From contig NZ_JAMKBJ010000001.1 in NCBI RefSeq assembly GCF_027563315.1, positions 124,001 to 188,000 of the forward strand: DNA of 64,000 bases. The letters run 5' to 3'. Source of the stretch: Paenisporosarcina quisquiliarum. Its GTDB lineage: Bacteria; Bacillota; Bacilli; Bacillales_A; Planococcaceae. The position numbers were made by a program, and so were the translations under genes. Every line of letters begins with the position of its first letter. Positions within the stretch are counted from its first letter, which is position 1. The notes beneath the pieces were generated by a model. That model saw only the letters and a list, made by a program, of their open reading frames with translations, searched no databases and was not told where the DNA came from. Of this stretch, positions 8,360 to 18,830 are shown piece after piece.

Positions 8360-10936
8360 ATGAATACCTATACTCCTATGATCCAGCAATATTTACAGGT
8401 TAAATCTGAATATACAGATGCCTTTTTGTTTTTTCGACTAGGCGATTTTTATGAATTGTTTTTTGATGACGCCATCAATGCATCCCAAATTCTTGAGATC
8501 ACATTAACGAGCCGTGATGGGGGGAGTAAAGAACGAATTCCCATGTGTGGTGTGCCACATCACGCTGCCCAAAATTACATAGAAACTCTTATTCAAAAAG
8601 GACATCGAGTCGCTATCTGCGAGCAGACCGAAGATCCGAAACAATCAAAAGGTGTTGTTAAACGTGAAGTGGTTCGTTTAATTACACCGGGAACAATTAT
8701 TGAAGGTAAAAATATGGATGGCAAAAGCAATCATTTTATTGCTTCTGCAGAGGAATTGGATGAAAATCGATACGCATATGCGTATCTGGATTTATCGACA
8801 GGCGAAGGCACAAGCGCTATTTTGACAGGCACCGAAAAGAATTTAATACAAGAATTGCAAACGTTATCTATAAGGGAACTCGTTGTACCCGAGCAATTAT
8901 TTGTGCTACTCTCAGACCTTGCCGAAGTTCATTCGATTTTATTGTCCATCGAGGAAACGCAACTGGAATCATTAGTGGATGAATCATTTGCAGAACAAAT
9001 TCCAGCTGAAGTCAGTGGAGTTTGCAGACGTCTAGTAAACTATCTGCATCGAACACAAAAACGTTCGCTTGAACATATTCAAGCATTTAAGTTCCAGGAA
9101 CGAGAGGAACTTTTGACGATTGATTTTCATTCAAAACGCAATTTGGAATTGGTTCAATCCATTCGAGGTGGCGATCAGAAAGGTTCGTTGTATTGGTTGC
9201 TTGATGAAACAATGACCGCTATGGGTGGACGGAAATTAAAACAGTGGCTGCACCAACCTTTGGCGAATCGCATGAAAATCGAAGAACGCCTTCTAATAGT
9301 GACAGAAATGCTGGAAGCATACTTCACTCGTGCTGATTTAAGAGAAAGCTTAAAAGAAGTATATGATCTGGAGCGTTTAATCGGACGGATTTCTTTCGGC
9401 ACAGCAAGTGGTCGTGACTTAAGTCAGTTGAGACAATCTCTCCTTCAAATTCCACTGATTAAAAATCATTTAATTGAAAGTGGCAAACCAGCACTGATAA
9501 AAACTGCCAATCAATTGGACGAGTGTGGAGAGCTATTGAGTTTGTTAAAAACAGCAATAGCTGACCATCCTCCACTTTCAGTAAAAGAAGGGGATATCAT
9601 CCGTGACGGTTTTCACGAGCGATTAGATGAGCTCCGCTATGCAAAGAAGAACGGAAAAGATTGGATTGCCGCTCTGGAGTTAAAAGAACGGGAACGGACA
9701 GGCATCAAAGGACTGAAAATAGGCTACAACCGGATCTTTGGATACTTTATTGAAATTACGAAATCCAATATTCATTTGGCGGATTTGACAAGGTATGAAA
9801 GAAAACAAACGTTAGCAAATGCGGAACGCTATATTACGGATGAACTGAAAGAAAAAGAATCATTGATTTTAACAGCTGAAGAAGAAAGTTTAGCATTAGA
9901 GTATTCGCTATTCGTCGATATTCGAGAACAAGTGAAACAATACATTCCGCAAGTGCAAAAGTTGGCAGCAAAAGTAAGTGAGCTGGATGTCTACTCAAGT
10001 TTTGCGGAAGTTTCAGATCAATACAGGTTAACTAAGCCAACGTTTCATGATGGCTTGGAACTAAAAATCGTTAACGGACGCCATCCTGTAGTTGAAAAAA
10101 TGATGAACAAGCAACATTATGTGCCTAACGATTGTGCTCTGACTTCTAAAGAGAATATGTTACTGATCACTGGACCAAATATGTCCGGTAAAAGTACATA
10201 TATGCGCCAAGTGGCAATCACGGTCATTATGGGGCAAATGGGTTGCTACGTACCGGCAGAACAGGCTCAGTTGCCCGTAACAGATCAAATTTTCACGCGT
10301 ATCGGTGCAGCGGATGATTTGGCAGCCGGCCAAAGTACGTTCATGGTCGAAATGCTGGAATCCACATATGCCATCACACATGCTACTGAACGCAGTCTGT
10401 TGTTGTTCGATGAAATTGGTCGCGGTACATCTACATACGATGGGATGGCACTAGCTCAAGCAATGATGGAATATATTCACAATGAAATTCGAGCAAACAC
10501 ATTGTTTTCAACGCATTATCATGAGTTGACCCATCTGGAAACGCAATTAGATAAATTGCGCAATGTCCATGTGTCAGCTGTAGAACAAAGTGGAAAAGTG
10601 GTCTTTTTGCACAAAGTAAAAAATGGACCAGCGGATAAGAGTTATGGGATTCATGTAGCAGAGCTAGCTCAATTACCTGAACCGATTCTCGCTCGTGCAA
10701 GAGACATTCTTCAGGAGCTTGAAACAGGAAAAGGTCTGGAGGATAAAGAACCACAATCCTCTTTAAATGAACAATTGACGTTCTTTCAGGAAACGAAGCA
10801 ACAGGTGGAGAAAACAGTAAGAGAACCTCAGCAAGAGGATGTCCTAACAACGATTCGTGAATTGGACATTTCCGGTACAACACCGATGAAGGCACTTCAG
10901 TTCTTATATGAATTGCAACAAAAAATCGGCAAATAA
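8360..10936 (+). CDS. mutS: DNA mismatch repair protein MutS
   Basis: MutS recognises base mismatches and small loops and recruits MutL. The 858-residue length equals B. subtilis MutS. The N-terminal mismatch-reading motif is present (RLGDFYELFFDD, containing the Phe-x-Glu wedge). The C-terminal ATPase has Walker A GPNMSGKSTYM and Walker B LLLFDEIGRGTSTYDG. The ATG at 8360 has AAAGAGG 7 bases upstream and gives the family start; an upstream ATG at 8324 has no such site. mutL follows after 24 bases in the same operon. Confidence 0.97.
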   Translation: MNTYTPMIQQYLQVKSEYTDAFLFFRLGDFYELFFDDAINASQILEITLTSRDGGSKERIPMCGVPHHAAQNYIETLIQKGHRVAICEQTEDPKQSKGVVKREVVRLITPGTIIEGKNMDGKSNHFIASAEELDENRYAYAYLDLSTGEGTSAILTGTEKNLIQELQTLSIRELVVPEQLFVLLSDLAEVHSILLSIEETQLESLVDESFAEQIPAEVSGVCRRLVNYLHRTQKRSLEHIQAFKFQEREELLTIDFHSKRNLELVQSIRGGDQKGSLYWLLDETMTAMGGRKLKQWLHQPLANRMKIEERLLIVTEMLEAYFTRADLRESLKEVYDLERLIGRISFGTASGRDLSQLRQSLLQIPLIKNHLIESGKPALIKTANQLDECGELLSLLKTAIADHPPLSVKEGDIIRDGFHERLDELRYAKKNGKDWIAALELKERERTGIKGLKIGYNRIFGYFIEITKSNIHLADLTRYERKQTLANAERYITDELKEKESLILTAEEESLALEYSLFVDIREQVKQYIPQVQKLAAKVSELDVYSSFAEVSDQYRLTKPTFHDGLELKIVNGRHPVVEKMMNKQHYVPNDCALTSKENMLLITGPNMSGKSTYMRQVAITVIMGQMGCYVPAEQAQLPVTDQIFTRIGAADDLAAGQSTFMVEMLESTYAITHATERSLLLFDEIGRGTSTYDGMALAQAMMEYIHNEIRANTLFSTHYHELTHLETQLDKLRNVHVSAVEQSGKVVFLHKVKNGPADKSYGIHVAELAQLPEPILARARDILQELETGKGLEDKEPQSSLNEQLTFFQETKQQVEKTVREPQQEDVLTTIRELDISGTTPMKALQFLYELQQKIGK

Positions 10937-10960
10937 TTGAGTCAGAAAGGAGCCGATTCC

Positions 10961-12754
10961 ATGGGACAAATACGGTTAATGGATGAACCCTTATCGAATA
11001 AGATAGCAGCGGGAGAAGTGGTGGAACGACCTGCTTCCGTTGTAAAAGAGCTTGTTGAAAATGCCATTGATGCCGGTAGTACTTCCATTGATGTGTATTT
11101 GGAAGAAGCGGGCTTGCAAACCATTCAAATAACGGATAATGGAAGCGGAATGGACGAAGAAGACGCTCTCCTTTCCTTCTCGAGACATGCGACCAGTAAA
11201 ATTTCTAATGAACATGATTTGTTTCGGATTCGGACGCTTGGGTTCCGTGGTGAAGCACTAGCAAGTATTTCATCAGTGTCCAAGGTTTCGTTATGGACTT
11301 CTGACGGTGTATCCACTGGGACAACCGTTGAAATAGAAGGTGGGCATCTAAAAAAACAGCAGGCTGGCGCACTTAGAAAAGGTACGGATATTAAAGTATC
11401 CCAATTGTTTTTTAATACACCTGCACGATTGAAGTACATGAAAACGATACAGACAGAACTGGGGCATATCATTGATTTACTTAACCGGCTTGCACTTTGT
11501 TACCCCTCGATTGCTTTTAAACTAACTCACGGGGAACAAGTGCTACTGCATACAAACGGGAGGGGAGATCTCCAACAAGTCGTAGCCGCTATTTACGGCA
11601 TGGCCATCGCCAAAAAAATGATTCCTTTTGAAGGGGAGTCGGCGGATTACAGAATCCATGGCTATGCTTCTTTACCGGAAATCACGCGTGCATCGAAAAA
11701 TTATTTAACGCTGTTTGTGAATGGGCGTTGGGTGAAACATTATAGCGTTCAACAATCGATCGTCAATGCGTATCACACATTTTTACCAATTGAACGTTTT
11801 CCACTGGTCATCTTGCATATTGAAGGGGATCCCTATTTGACGGATGTTAACGTTCATCCTTCCAAGCAACAAATTCGATTGAGCAAAGAAAAAGAGTTGC
11901 AGCAACTGGTTGAAGAGACGATTCGTAAGAGTATTCGTTCCGTTATGCGTGCACCTGAAATTGCAGAAAAACCGAAAAAGGTTGTTGCGCCAAGCGAACA
12001 AATGGATTTGTGGAAATCAAGACCTTCCCAGCCCACGTCTGCTCCATTCCAGCCGATGCAAACATTTAATAAAAGACCAGAGTCTCTAATGGTCAAAGAA
12101 CCAATGGAAGCCGTACAGTCATCACCAGATACATTCATCGAACAGCTAGTGCCAGTATCGTCCAAGGAACCTTTTCCTGAGCTTGATATCGTCGGACAAA
12201 TCCATGGAACATATATAGTTGCCCAGAGCTCGGATGGTTTTTATTTAATCGATCAGCATGCTGCACAGGAACGGATAAAATATGAATTTTTCCGGGACAA
12301 AGTGGGGGAAGTACAGGCCAATGAGAGGCAATCATTGCTCATCCCATTGTCCATGCATTACTCTGCAGACGAAGCGATGCGATTAAAGGAATATGCAAAT
12401 GAACTTGAAGAAGTAGGCATTTTTCTAGAAGAGTTTGGTCCGACAACGTTTATTGTTCGAGAGTACCCGGTCTGGTTTCCGAAAGGTTTTGAAGAAGAGA
12501 TTGTGAAAGAACTGGTCGAACAAGTGCTGACCAGCCGAAAAACGGATATTAAAAAATTACGTGAAGATGCAGCCATTATGATGAGTTGTAAACGGTCCAT
12601 TAAAGCCAATCATTATTTGACGAGAGAAGACATGATCAAACTGATGGATGATCTGAAACAAGCAGAACATCCATTCACATGCCCCCATGGTCGGCCAGTT
12701 ATTGTCCATTTCTCCACATATGAAATTGAAAAAATGTTCAAACGTGTTATGTAA
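10961..12754 (+). CDS. mutL: DNA mismatch repair endonuclease MutL
   Basis: MutL couples mismatch recognition by MutS to strand incision. The 597-residue protein has the GHKL ATPase motifs (VENAIDAGST, DNGSGMD, TLGFRGEALASISSVS) at the N-terminus. After a variable linker (~residues 340-400), the C-terminal domain carries the endonuclease motif DQHAAQERIKYE, as expected in an organism without MutH. The ATG at 10961 is preceded by AAAGGAG; a TTG at 10937 has no ribosome site. It forms an operon with mutS and ends at a terminator. Confidence 0.96.
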   Translation: MGQIRLMDEPLSNKIAAGEVVERPASVVKELVENAIDAGSTSIDVYLEEAGLQTIQITDNGSGMDEEDALLSFSRHATSKISNEHDLFRIRTLGFRGEALASISSVSKVSLWTSDGVSTGTTVEIEGGHLKKQQAGALRKGTDIKVSQLFFNTPARLKYMKTIQTELGHIIDLLNRLALCYPSIAFKLTHGEQVLLHTNGRGDLQQVVAAIYGMAIAKKMIPFEGESADYRIHGYASLPEITRASKNYLTLFVNGRWVKHYSVQQSIVNAYHTFLPIERFPLVILHIEGDPYLTDVNVHPSKQQIRLSKEKELQQLVEETIRKSIRSVMRAPEIAEKPKKVVAPSEQMDLWKSRPSQPTSAPFQPMQTFNKRPESLMVKEPMEAVQSSPDTFIEQLVPVSSKEPFPELDIVGQIHGTYIVAQSSDGFYLIDQHAAQERIKYEFFRDKVGEVQANERQSLLIPLSMHYSADEAMRLKEYANELEEVGIFLEEFGPTTFIVREYPVWFPKGFEEEIVKELVEQVLTSRKTDIKKLREDAAIMMSCKRSIKANHYLTREDMIKLMDDLKQAEHPFTCPHGRPVIVHFSTYEIEKMFKRVM

Positions 12755-12778
12755 TAATAAACTCTATAAGAATCAGAC

Positions 12779-12811
12779 AGCGACCGGATTTTTATATTCG
12801 GTCGCTTTTTA
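12779..12811 (+). terminator. Terminator after mutSL
   Basis: AGCGACCG pairs with CGGTCGCT across a 12-base AT-rich loop, followed by TTTTT. Confidence 0.85.
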
Positions 12812-12915
12812 ATTTTAAACGAAGTAGTTTATTCATCGAGCAAAACTTGAGTCATAGTACATTCCTTTAACAAGTTGCATAGGATAACTCATAAACTGTA
12901 AAGGATTTGAGAAAA

Positions 12916-13476
12916 ATGTATTACGTTCCTTATGGATATCAACATCATTGTCCGTATTGTGCTATGAATTACTATGGAAAACAATCTGTTTACTGGACTT
13001 ATCCTAATGAGATAGAACTTGCAAATAGTAATGATAATGATGGTAGAGTAGTGTTTAAAGATTTTGGGCCAAAACCATTTGTCATTAATATCAATGAAGC
13101 CACAAATCAAAACAATAGTTATCGTACTGCCTTATGGACAGGGACACATTTACAAGTTACTTTAATGAGTCTTGATGTTGGAGAAGATATCCGTTTGGAA
13201 ATGCATTCTGACGTTGATCAATTCATACGAATTGAACAAGGCCAAGGGATTGTTCAAATGGGCAAAAGTAAAGATCAGTTAAACTTTACTAGATATGTCT
13301 ACGATGATTCTGCAATCTTGTTACCTGCTGGAACATGGCATAATCTAACGAATACAGGCAATACACCACTCAAGCTATATTCGATATATGCTCCTCCTAA
13401 CCATCCATTTGGGACGGTTCATCCAACGAAAGCAGATGCAGTAGCTGCTGAAGAGGGGGAAAGCCCGAACCATTAA
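12916..13476 (+). CDS. Cupin-domain protein with N-terminal His/Cys motif
   Basis: This 186-residue protein has a single cupin beta-barrel (about residues 60-165). The first cupin motif lies around EMHSDVDQFIRIEQGQG and the second around LLPAGTWHNLTNTG. The N-terminus is unusual: MYYVPYGYQHHCPYCAMNYY has paired His and a CxxC that could bind metal, and its tyrosine-rich style recalls spore coat proteins. The true function is not known; sugar-isomerase names often given to such cupins are not supported by sequence. The ATG at 12916 is 10 bases after AAAGGA; a TTG three codons earlier is too close to that site. It is probably monocistronic. Confidence 0.75.
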   Translation: MYYVPYGYQHHCPYCAMNYYGKQSVYWTYPNEIELANSNDNDGRVVFKDFGPKPFVININEATNQNNSYRTALWTGTHLQVTLMSLDVGEDIRLEMHSDVDQFIRIEQGQGIVQMGKSKDQLNFTRYVYDDSAILLPAGTWHNLTNTGNTPLKLYSIYAPPNHPFGTVHPTKADAVAAEEGESPNH

Positions 13477-13588
13477 AATACCGATACCTAATCTTGAACT
13501 ATGAAAGATGAGCTTAATAAATTATGTTTAAAAAGTCTCCGTCATGGAAATGCTTTATAAAAAGCAGTTCACTGAAGGAGACTATTTA

Positions 13589-13864
13589 ATGACTGAGTTT
13601 CCCATTATACATACGAATATTTGGGATGCACTTTGGGCGATTCCGGTAATTATGATATTGGTCATCGTTCTTAAGTACTTTGTACACGTACCTGCAAAAT
13701 ATGTTCCGGGGTGTGCGACATTGATTGGCTTATTTATTTCGATTTTCATCAGTCACCGTGAAAACCTGTCTGCCGGAATATTTATGGGTTTTTTCTATAG
13801 TGCTGCTGCAATCGGGACGCTTGCATCCTTAAAAACAACATTGAAGTCATATCGAACCTCATAA
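13589..13864 (+). CDS. Small three-helix membrane protein, unknown
   Basis: The 91-residue product has three predicted membrane helices: residues ~11-30 (ALWAIPVIMILVIVLKYF), ~37-52 (YVPGCATLIGLFISIF), and ~58-80 (LSAGIFMGFFYSAAAIG). GAAGGAG lies 8 bases before the ATG at 13589, so I prefer this start to the in-frame ATG at 13544. I do not recognise the family. It converges with the SET-domain gene and shares its terminator. Confidence 0.65.
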   Translation: MTEFPIIHTNIWDALWAIPVIMILVIVLKYFVHVPAKYVPGCATLIGLFISIFISHRENLSAGIFMGFFYSAAAIGTLASLKTTLKSYRTS

Positions 13865-13911
13865 AAAAACCCAACACTTGACTAGAGAAACTAGTCAGTT
13901 GTTGGGTTTTC
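13863..13911. terminator. Bidirectional terminator between small membrane gene and SET gene
   Basis: A long stem (AAACCCAACA plus CTTGACTAG pairing with CTAGTCAGTTGTTGGGTTT) is flanked by A and T runs on both sides. It overlaps the last codons of the SET-domain gene on the minus strand. Confidence 0.88.
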
Positions 13912-14283
13912 TTCGTTAAACCACAAAGGGTCTTCATTATCGACTTCACCATTATAGTTGATCAACACTTCTTCTCCAGCTTTAATATCTTTATAAGCGA
14001 AAAAATCAAACGTATGATTATCAAAATTGATATCATACACAGCATTTGGTTGATACGAATGATTGAATAGCATACCATAGCCAAGCACTAGTGCAGTGTG
14101 GTTGATGCCATATTCAAATGCGTAGTCCGCAAGCAACGTCTTTTCCACATGCTCGTGTTCCTCATTTGGATAGGGAAGTACAGGTGCTTCATGGATTAGT
14201 TCACCTTTTTTAATATCTCGCGTAGCAAAGACACCACGATTTAATTCTCCATCACTTAATGTCGATGTTTTTATCTCAATCAT
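13891..14283 (-). CDS. SET-domain protein, putative lysine methyltransferase
   Basis: This is a compact 130-residue SET domain. The diagnostic motifs appear in order: RGVFATRDIKKGE (residues 16-28, cofactor loop), FNHSYQPNA (73-81, the NHS motif) and GEEVLINYNG (103-112, with the catalytic-region tyrosine). SET proteins transfer methyl groups from S-adenosylmethionine to protein lysines; the bacterial substrate is unknown. The start at 14283 has AGAAGGTG about 7 bases upstream; an ATG 13 codons earlier lacks one. No post-SET cysteine cluster is present. It is unlinked in function to its neighbours as far as I can see. Confidence 0.85.
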   Translation of the reverse strand: MIEIKTSTLSDGELNRGVFATRDIKKGELIHEAPVLPYPNEEHEHVEKTLLADYAFEYGINHTALVLGYGMLFNHSYQPNAVYDINFDNHTFDFFAYKDIKAGEEVLINYNGEVDNEDPLWFNEENPTTD

Positions 14284-14436
14284 TGAATTCACCTTCTCGA
14301 TTCGATTGTCTGTAACAGACATGCGTGTTTGGGAAAATATTATAGTATCTTATCTCTACACGCAAGCTACAAGTATAACACGTCAATTATCAATCGCTAA
14401 GGTAAATGTTTAAACAACGCAGAAGTGAAACCATTA

Positions 14437-15372
14437 TTATTCAGTTAAACCATTGAAGATTGTGTCAATATTCCATTCCATCATCTTGATATAAGTGTCG
14501 CCATCTTCACCAGGCTTACCGATGGAGTCTGTGAAAACTTTCCCGTAAATCGGTACACCTGTCTCTGCAGACACGGTTTCCATACTGCGCGGGTCGATAC
14601 TTGTTTCTACGAATAGTACTGGATCTTCTTTAGATCTGATAAAATCAACGACTTTACTTACTTGATCTGGTGAGCCTTGATTTTCTGAATTAATTTCCCA
14701 AATATAAGCCGCTTCAAAGCCATAGGCATCAGAGAAATATTTAAAAGCACCTTCACTTGTAATCAACAGTCTTTTTTCTTTAGGAATTTCATTGTAACGG
14801 GCTACTGCTTCTTCATGTAACTTCGTCAATTCAGCAATATACGCTTCCGCATTTTTTTCGTATACATCCGCATGATCCGGATCAACTTTTATTAATGCAT
14901 TTTTAGCGTTTTCAGCATATTTTATGCCATTACGAATGTCTAGCCATGCATGTGGGTCTTCTTCAGATTCTTTTCCTTTAGTCGTAAGATGTTTAGGTTC
15001 CACACCTTCACTTAAACGGAAAACAGGCGCATCTTTTTCGACTTTACCAGCAGTAAGAAGAAGCTTCTCAAACCACGAGTTTCCGCCTTCAAGATTAAGG
15101 CCGTTATAAAAGACCGCATCGGCATCCGTTGTTAATTGAACATCTTTAGGAAGGGGGTCATACTCGTGTGGATTAGATCCAACTGGTGCCAATGTATGAA
15201 TTTCGATTTGTTCGCCACCAACATTTTTAACGATATCGTAAATGATTGAATACGTAGCTATGACTTGAATCTTGTCAGTATCTTTCGTTGCATTGTTTTC
15301 TTTCCCACAGCCTGTAATGAGTAAGAGCAAAACCATACTCATGGCACTTAAAAAATAGGTTACTTTTTTCAT
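14437..15372 (-). CDS. mntA: Manganese ABC transporter, substrate-binding lipoprotein
   Basis: This 311-residue lipoprotein is the extracellular metal-binding part of a cluster A-I ABC importer. The signal peptide ends in the lipobox LITGC (Cys22). The four metal ligands expected for Mn-type members are visible: H69 (NPHEYDP), H141 (DPHAWLD), E207 (TSEGAFKYFSDAYG) and D282 (FTDSIGKPGEDGD). It lacks the His-rich loop typical of zinc binders such as ZnuA, which favours manganese. GGAGGATT precedes the start. The gene is last in the minus-strand order ATPase-permease-binding protein. Confidence 0.9.
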   Translation of the reverse strand: MKKVTYFLSAMSMVLLLLITGCGKENNATKDTDKIQVIATYSIIYDIVKNVGGEQIEIHTLAPVGSNPHEYDPLPKDVQLTTDADAVFYNGLNLEGGNSWFEKLLLTAGKVEKDAPVFRLSEGVEPKHLTTKGKESEEDPHAWLDIRNGIKYAENAKNALIKVDPDHADVYEKNAEAYIAELTKLHEEAVARYNEIPKEKRLLITSEGAFKYFSDAYGFEAAYIWEINSENQGSPDQVSKVVDFIRSKEDPVLFVETSIDPRSMETVSAETGVPIYGKVFTDSIGKPGEDGDTYIKMMEWNIDTIFNGLTE

Positions 15373-15396
15373 GTTTTAATAATCCTCCATTAAATC

Positions 15397-16263
15397 TTAT
15401 GATTGGGAATGCATTTCTCTTTTTCTTGCACTCTTTAGTGATCTCCATACTAAGCCTTGCTTCGGTGAAAATAAAAAAGCAAGGATGAATAAAACGGTTG
15501 CGGCCAGAACAATTGTTGCACCTGACGCTAAATTATAGGTGTAACTGAAATACAAGCCCAAAATGGATGATAATATGCCAATGCCAGCTGATAGATAAAT
15601 CATGACCCAGAGTCGATCAGTCAACAAATACGCTGTCGATGCCGGTGTAATGAGCATTGCCACCACCAAAATAATTCCTACGGTTTGCAAAGAGGCAACT
15701 GTTACCAATGTCAGAAGCGCCATTAAAAAGTAATGGATGGCTTTTGTCGGAAGTCCATATGCTGCTGCCATTGTCGGATCAAATGAACTGACAAGAAGTT
15801 CTTTATAAAAGATAAAGATACTGATAAGAACAAAAATCCCAATCGCCAGTGTTGACCACATTTCTGTCGGTCTAACTGCCAATACATTCCCGAATAAAAT
15901 GTGATACAGATCGGTACTGCTCTTCATAAATGTAATGAGAATAATTCCAGAGGCAAATGCCGCGGTGAACATTATCCCAATCGATACATCATTTTTAATC
16001 CGGCTGTTCTGGCTGATATATCCGATGCCGATCGCGGTCAATATTCCAGTGAAGACGGCACCGATAAAGAAGTTAATGCCAAGCATATAGGACAGTGCGA
16101 CACCTGGAAGTACAGCATGAGAAATCGCATCTCCCATTAATGCCATGCCCCGTAAAATAATAAAGCAACCGATGACCCCACAAATGACACCGACCATCAT
16201 CGAAGTGAGCAACGCTTTTTGTAAAAATTCATATTGTATTAAAGCATCAATAAAATTCATCAT
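15397..16263 (-). CDS. mntC: Manganese ABC transporter, permease
   Basis: The 288-residue integral membrane protein belongs to the ABC-3 permease family and forms the metal channel of the importer. Eight or more hydrophobic segments are evident, and family features such as RGMALMGDAISHAVLPGVAL near residue 40 are conserved. It overlaps the ATPase gene by 4 bases (ATGA) and is 24 bases from the lipoprotein gene, so the three are co-translated. Only one permease gene is present; B. subtilis has two (mntC and mntD). The protein probably works as a homodimer. Confidence 0.92.
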   Translation of the reverse strand: MMNFIDALIQYEFLQKALLTSMMVGVICGVIGCFIILRGMALMGDAISHAVLPGVALSYMLGINFFIGAVFTGILTAIGIGYISQNSRIKNDVSIGIMFTAAFASGIILITFMKSSTDLYHILFGNVLAVRPTEMWSTLAIGIFVLISIFIFYKELLVSSFDPTMAAAYGLPTKAIHYFLMALLTLVTVASLQTVGIILVVAMLITPASTAYLLTDRLWVMIYLSAGIGILSSILGLYFSYTYNLASGATIVLAATVLFILAFLFSPKQGLVWRSLKSARKREMHSQS

Positions 16264-17003
16264 GATGTCACCTCCGTACCCAGAATCGGAGAGAATTGAT
16301 TTGTATACGCTTTGTTCAAAACGGCTGGTTGGAATACTTTTTCTACAATTCCGTGCTCAATCAATTCTTTATTAAGCAAAATCAATTCATTGAAATAATC
16401 GCTGGCTTTGCTCAAGTCATGATGGACAACAACAACTGTCTTACCACTATCACGAAGTTCTTTTAAAATGGAAATAATTTTTTCTTCACTTGTCACATCC
16501 ACACCGACAAATGGTTCATCCAGGAAGTACATTTCAGGTTTTTGAGCTAATGCACGAGCCAAAAATACTCTTTGTTGTTGTCCGCCAGAAAGTTCACCAA
16601 TTTGGCGATTTCCAAAGTCGGCCATGCCAACTTTCTTTAAACATTCCAGAGCCCAGTCTTTATGTTCTTTCTTAGGACGCTTAAAAATCCCCAAGTTTGG
16701 ATAGGTGCCGATTAGGACCGTATCCATTACGGTAATCGGAAAATCCCAATCAATATTGCTACGTTGAGGAACATAAGCAACTTTGGTCTTCATTTCTTTA
16801 ATCGATTTCCCGAGTATCTCAACTTTGCCCGTATCTTTTTTGATGAGATTCAATAAGACCTTCAGCAAAGTAGATTTCCCTGCTCCGTTGGGTCCGATAA
16901 TTCCTACTAAATTTCCTTCCTCCACTGCAAAAGTGACATTTCTTAGCGCTTCGTTTCCGTTATACGAAACAAATAAATCGTTTACGGCAATAGCTGTTGT
17001 CAT
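16260..17003 (-). CDS. mntB: Manganese ABC transporter, ATP-binding protein
   Basis: The 247-residue cytoplasmic ATPase powers the importer. Motifs are complete: Walker A GPNGAGKST, Q-loop YVPQRSNIDWDFP (typical of the metal-chelate subfamily), signature LSGGQQQR, Walker B MYFLDEPFVGVD and H-loop VVHHD. It is the first gene of the minus-strand operon, starting behind AGGAGGGG. A possible MntR operator lies about 75 bases upstream. Confidence 0.93.
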   Translation of the reverse strand: MTTAIAVNDLFVSYNGNEALRNVTFAVEEGNLVGIIGPNGAGKSTLLKVLLNLIKKDTGKVEILGKSIKEMKTKVAYVPQRSNIDWDFPITVMDTVLIGTYPNLGIFKRPKKEHKDWALECLKKVGMADFGNRQIGELSGGQQQRVFLARALAQKPEMYFLDEPFVGVDVTSEEKIISILKELRDSGKTVVVVHHDLSKASDYFNELILLNKELIEHGIVEKVFQPAVLNKAYTNQFSPILGTEVTS

Positions 17004-17077
17004 TCCTAACCCCTCCTAATAAATATCTATCTACATAAAATTTTTATTTGAAAATAATTATTTCCCGTTCGAAAAAA

Positions 17078-17095
17078 AGTTTCCTTAGAACAACT
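17078..17095 (-). promoter_or_regulatory. Possible MntR operator of the mnt operon
   Basis: Read on the minus strand, AGTTGTTCTAAGGAAACT resembles the MntR box as I remember it (AGTTTGCCTTAAGGAAACT), with an intact TAAGGAAACT half. It is placed upstream of the importer ATPase gene. The consensus is from memory and the left half is weak. Confidence 0.4.
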
Positions 17096-17205
17096 ATATG
17101 CGAGAACATTCGTTTTAGCAACTACAGAATAGTAAGAATTTTATTTTCAGAGCTTGATTGAATAAGATAAATGAAGCGATTTGTCTAAATAAATTTTCAT
17201 ATGAT

Positions 17206-17258
17206 TGAAATGCTCTAGTGGCGTTTCATATACATTGATTTAGGAAAAACAGTATAAT
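17206..17258 (+). promoter_or_regulatory. Predicted glpK promoter region with inverted repeat
   Basis: A -10 TATAAT (17253-17258) has only a weak -35 at normal spacing. Just upstream is an inverted repeat TGAAATGC (17206-17213) / GCGTTTCA (17221-17228) with a 7-base spacer. This geometry suits a regulated promoter; the regulator is unknown. No GlpP-type antiterminator hairpin is evident in the ~60-base leader. The rest of the 320-base divergent gap to mntB holds nothing else I can identify. Confidence 0.4.
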
Positions 17259-17270
17259 TAGAGGTAATAA

Positions 17271-18818
<1,548 letters not shown>

Positions 18819-18830
18819 GGAGAGATAATT

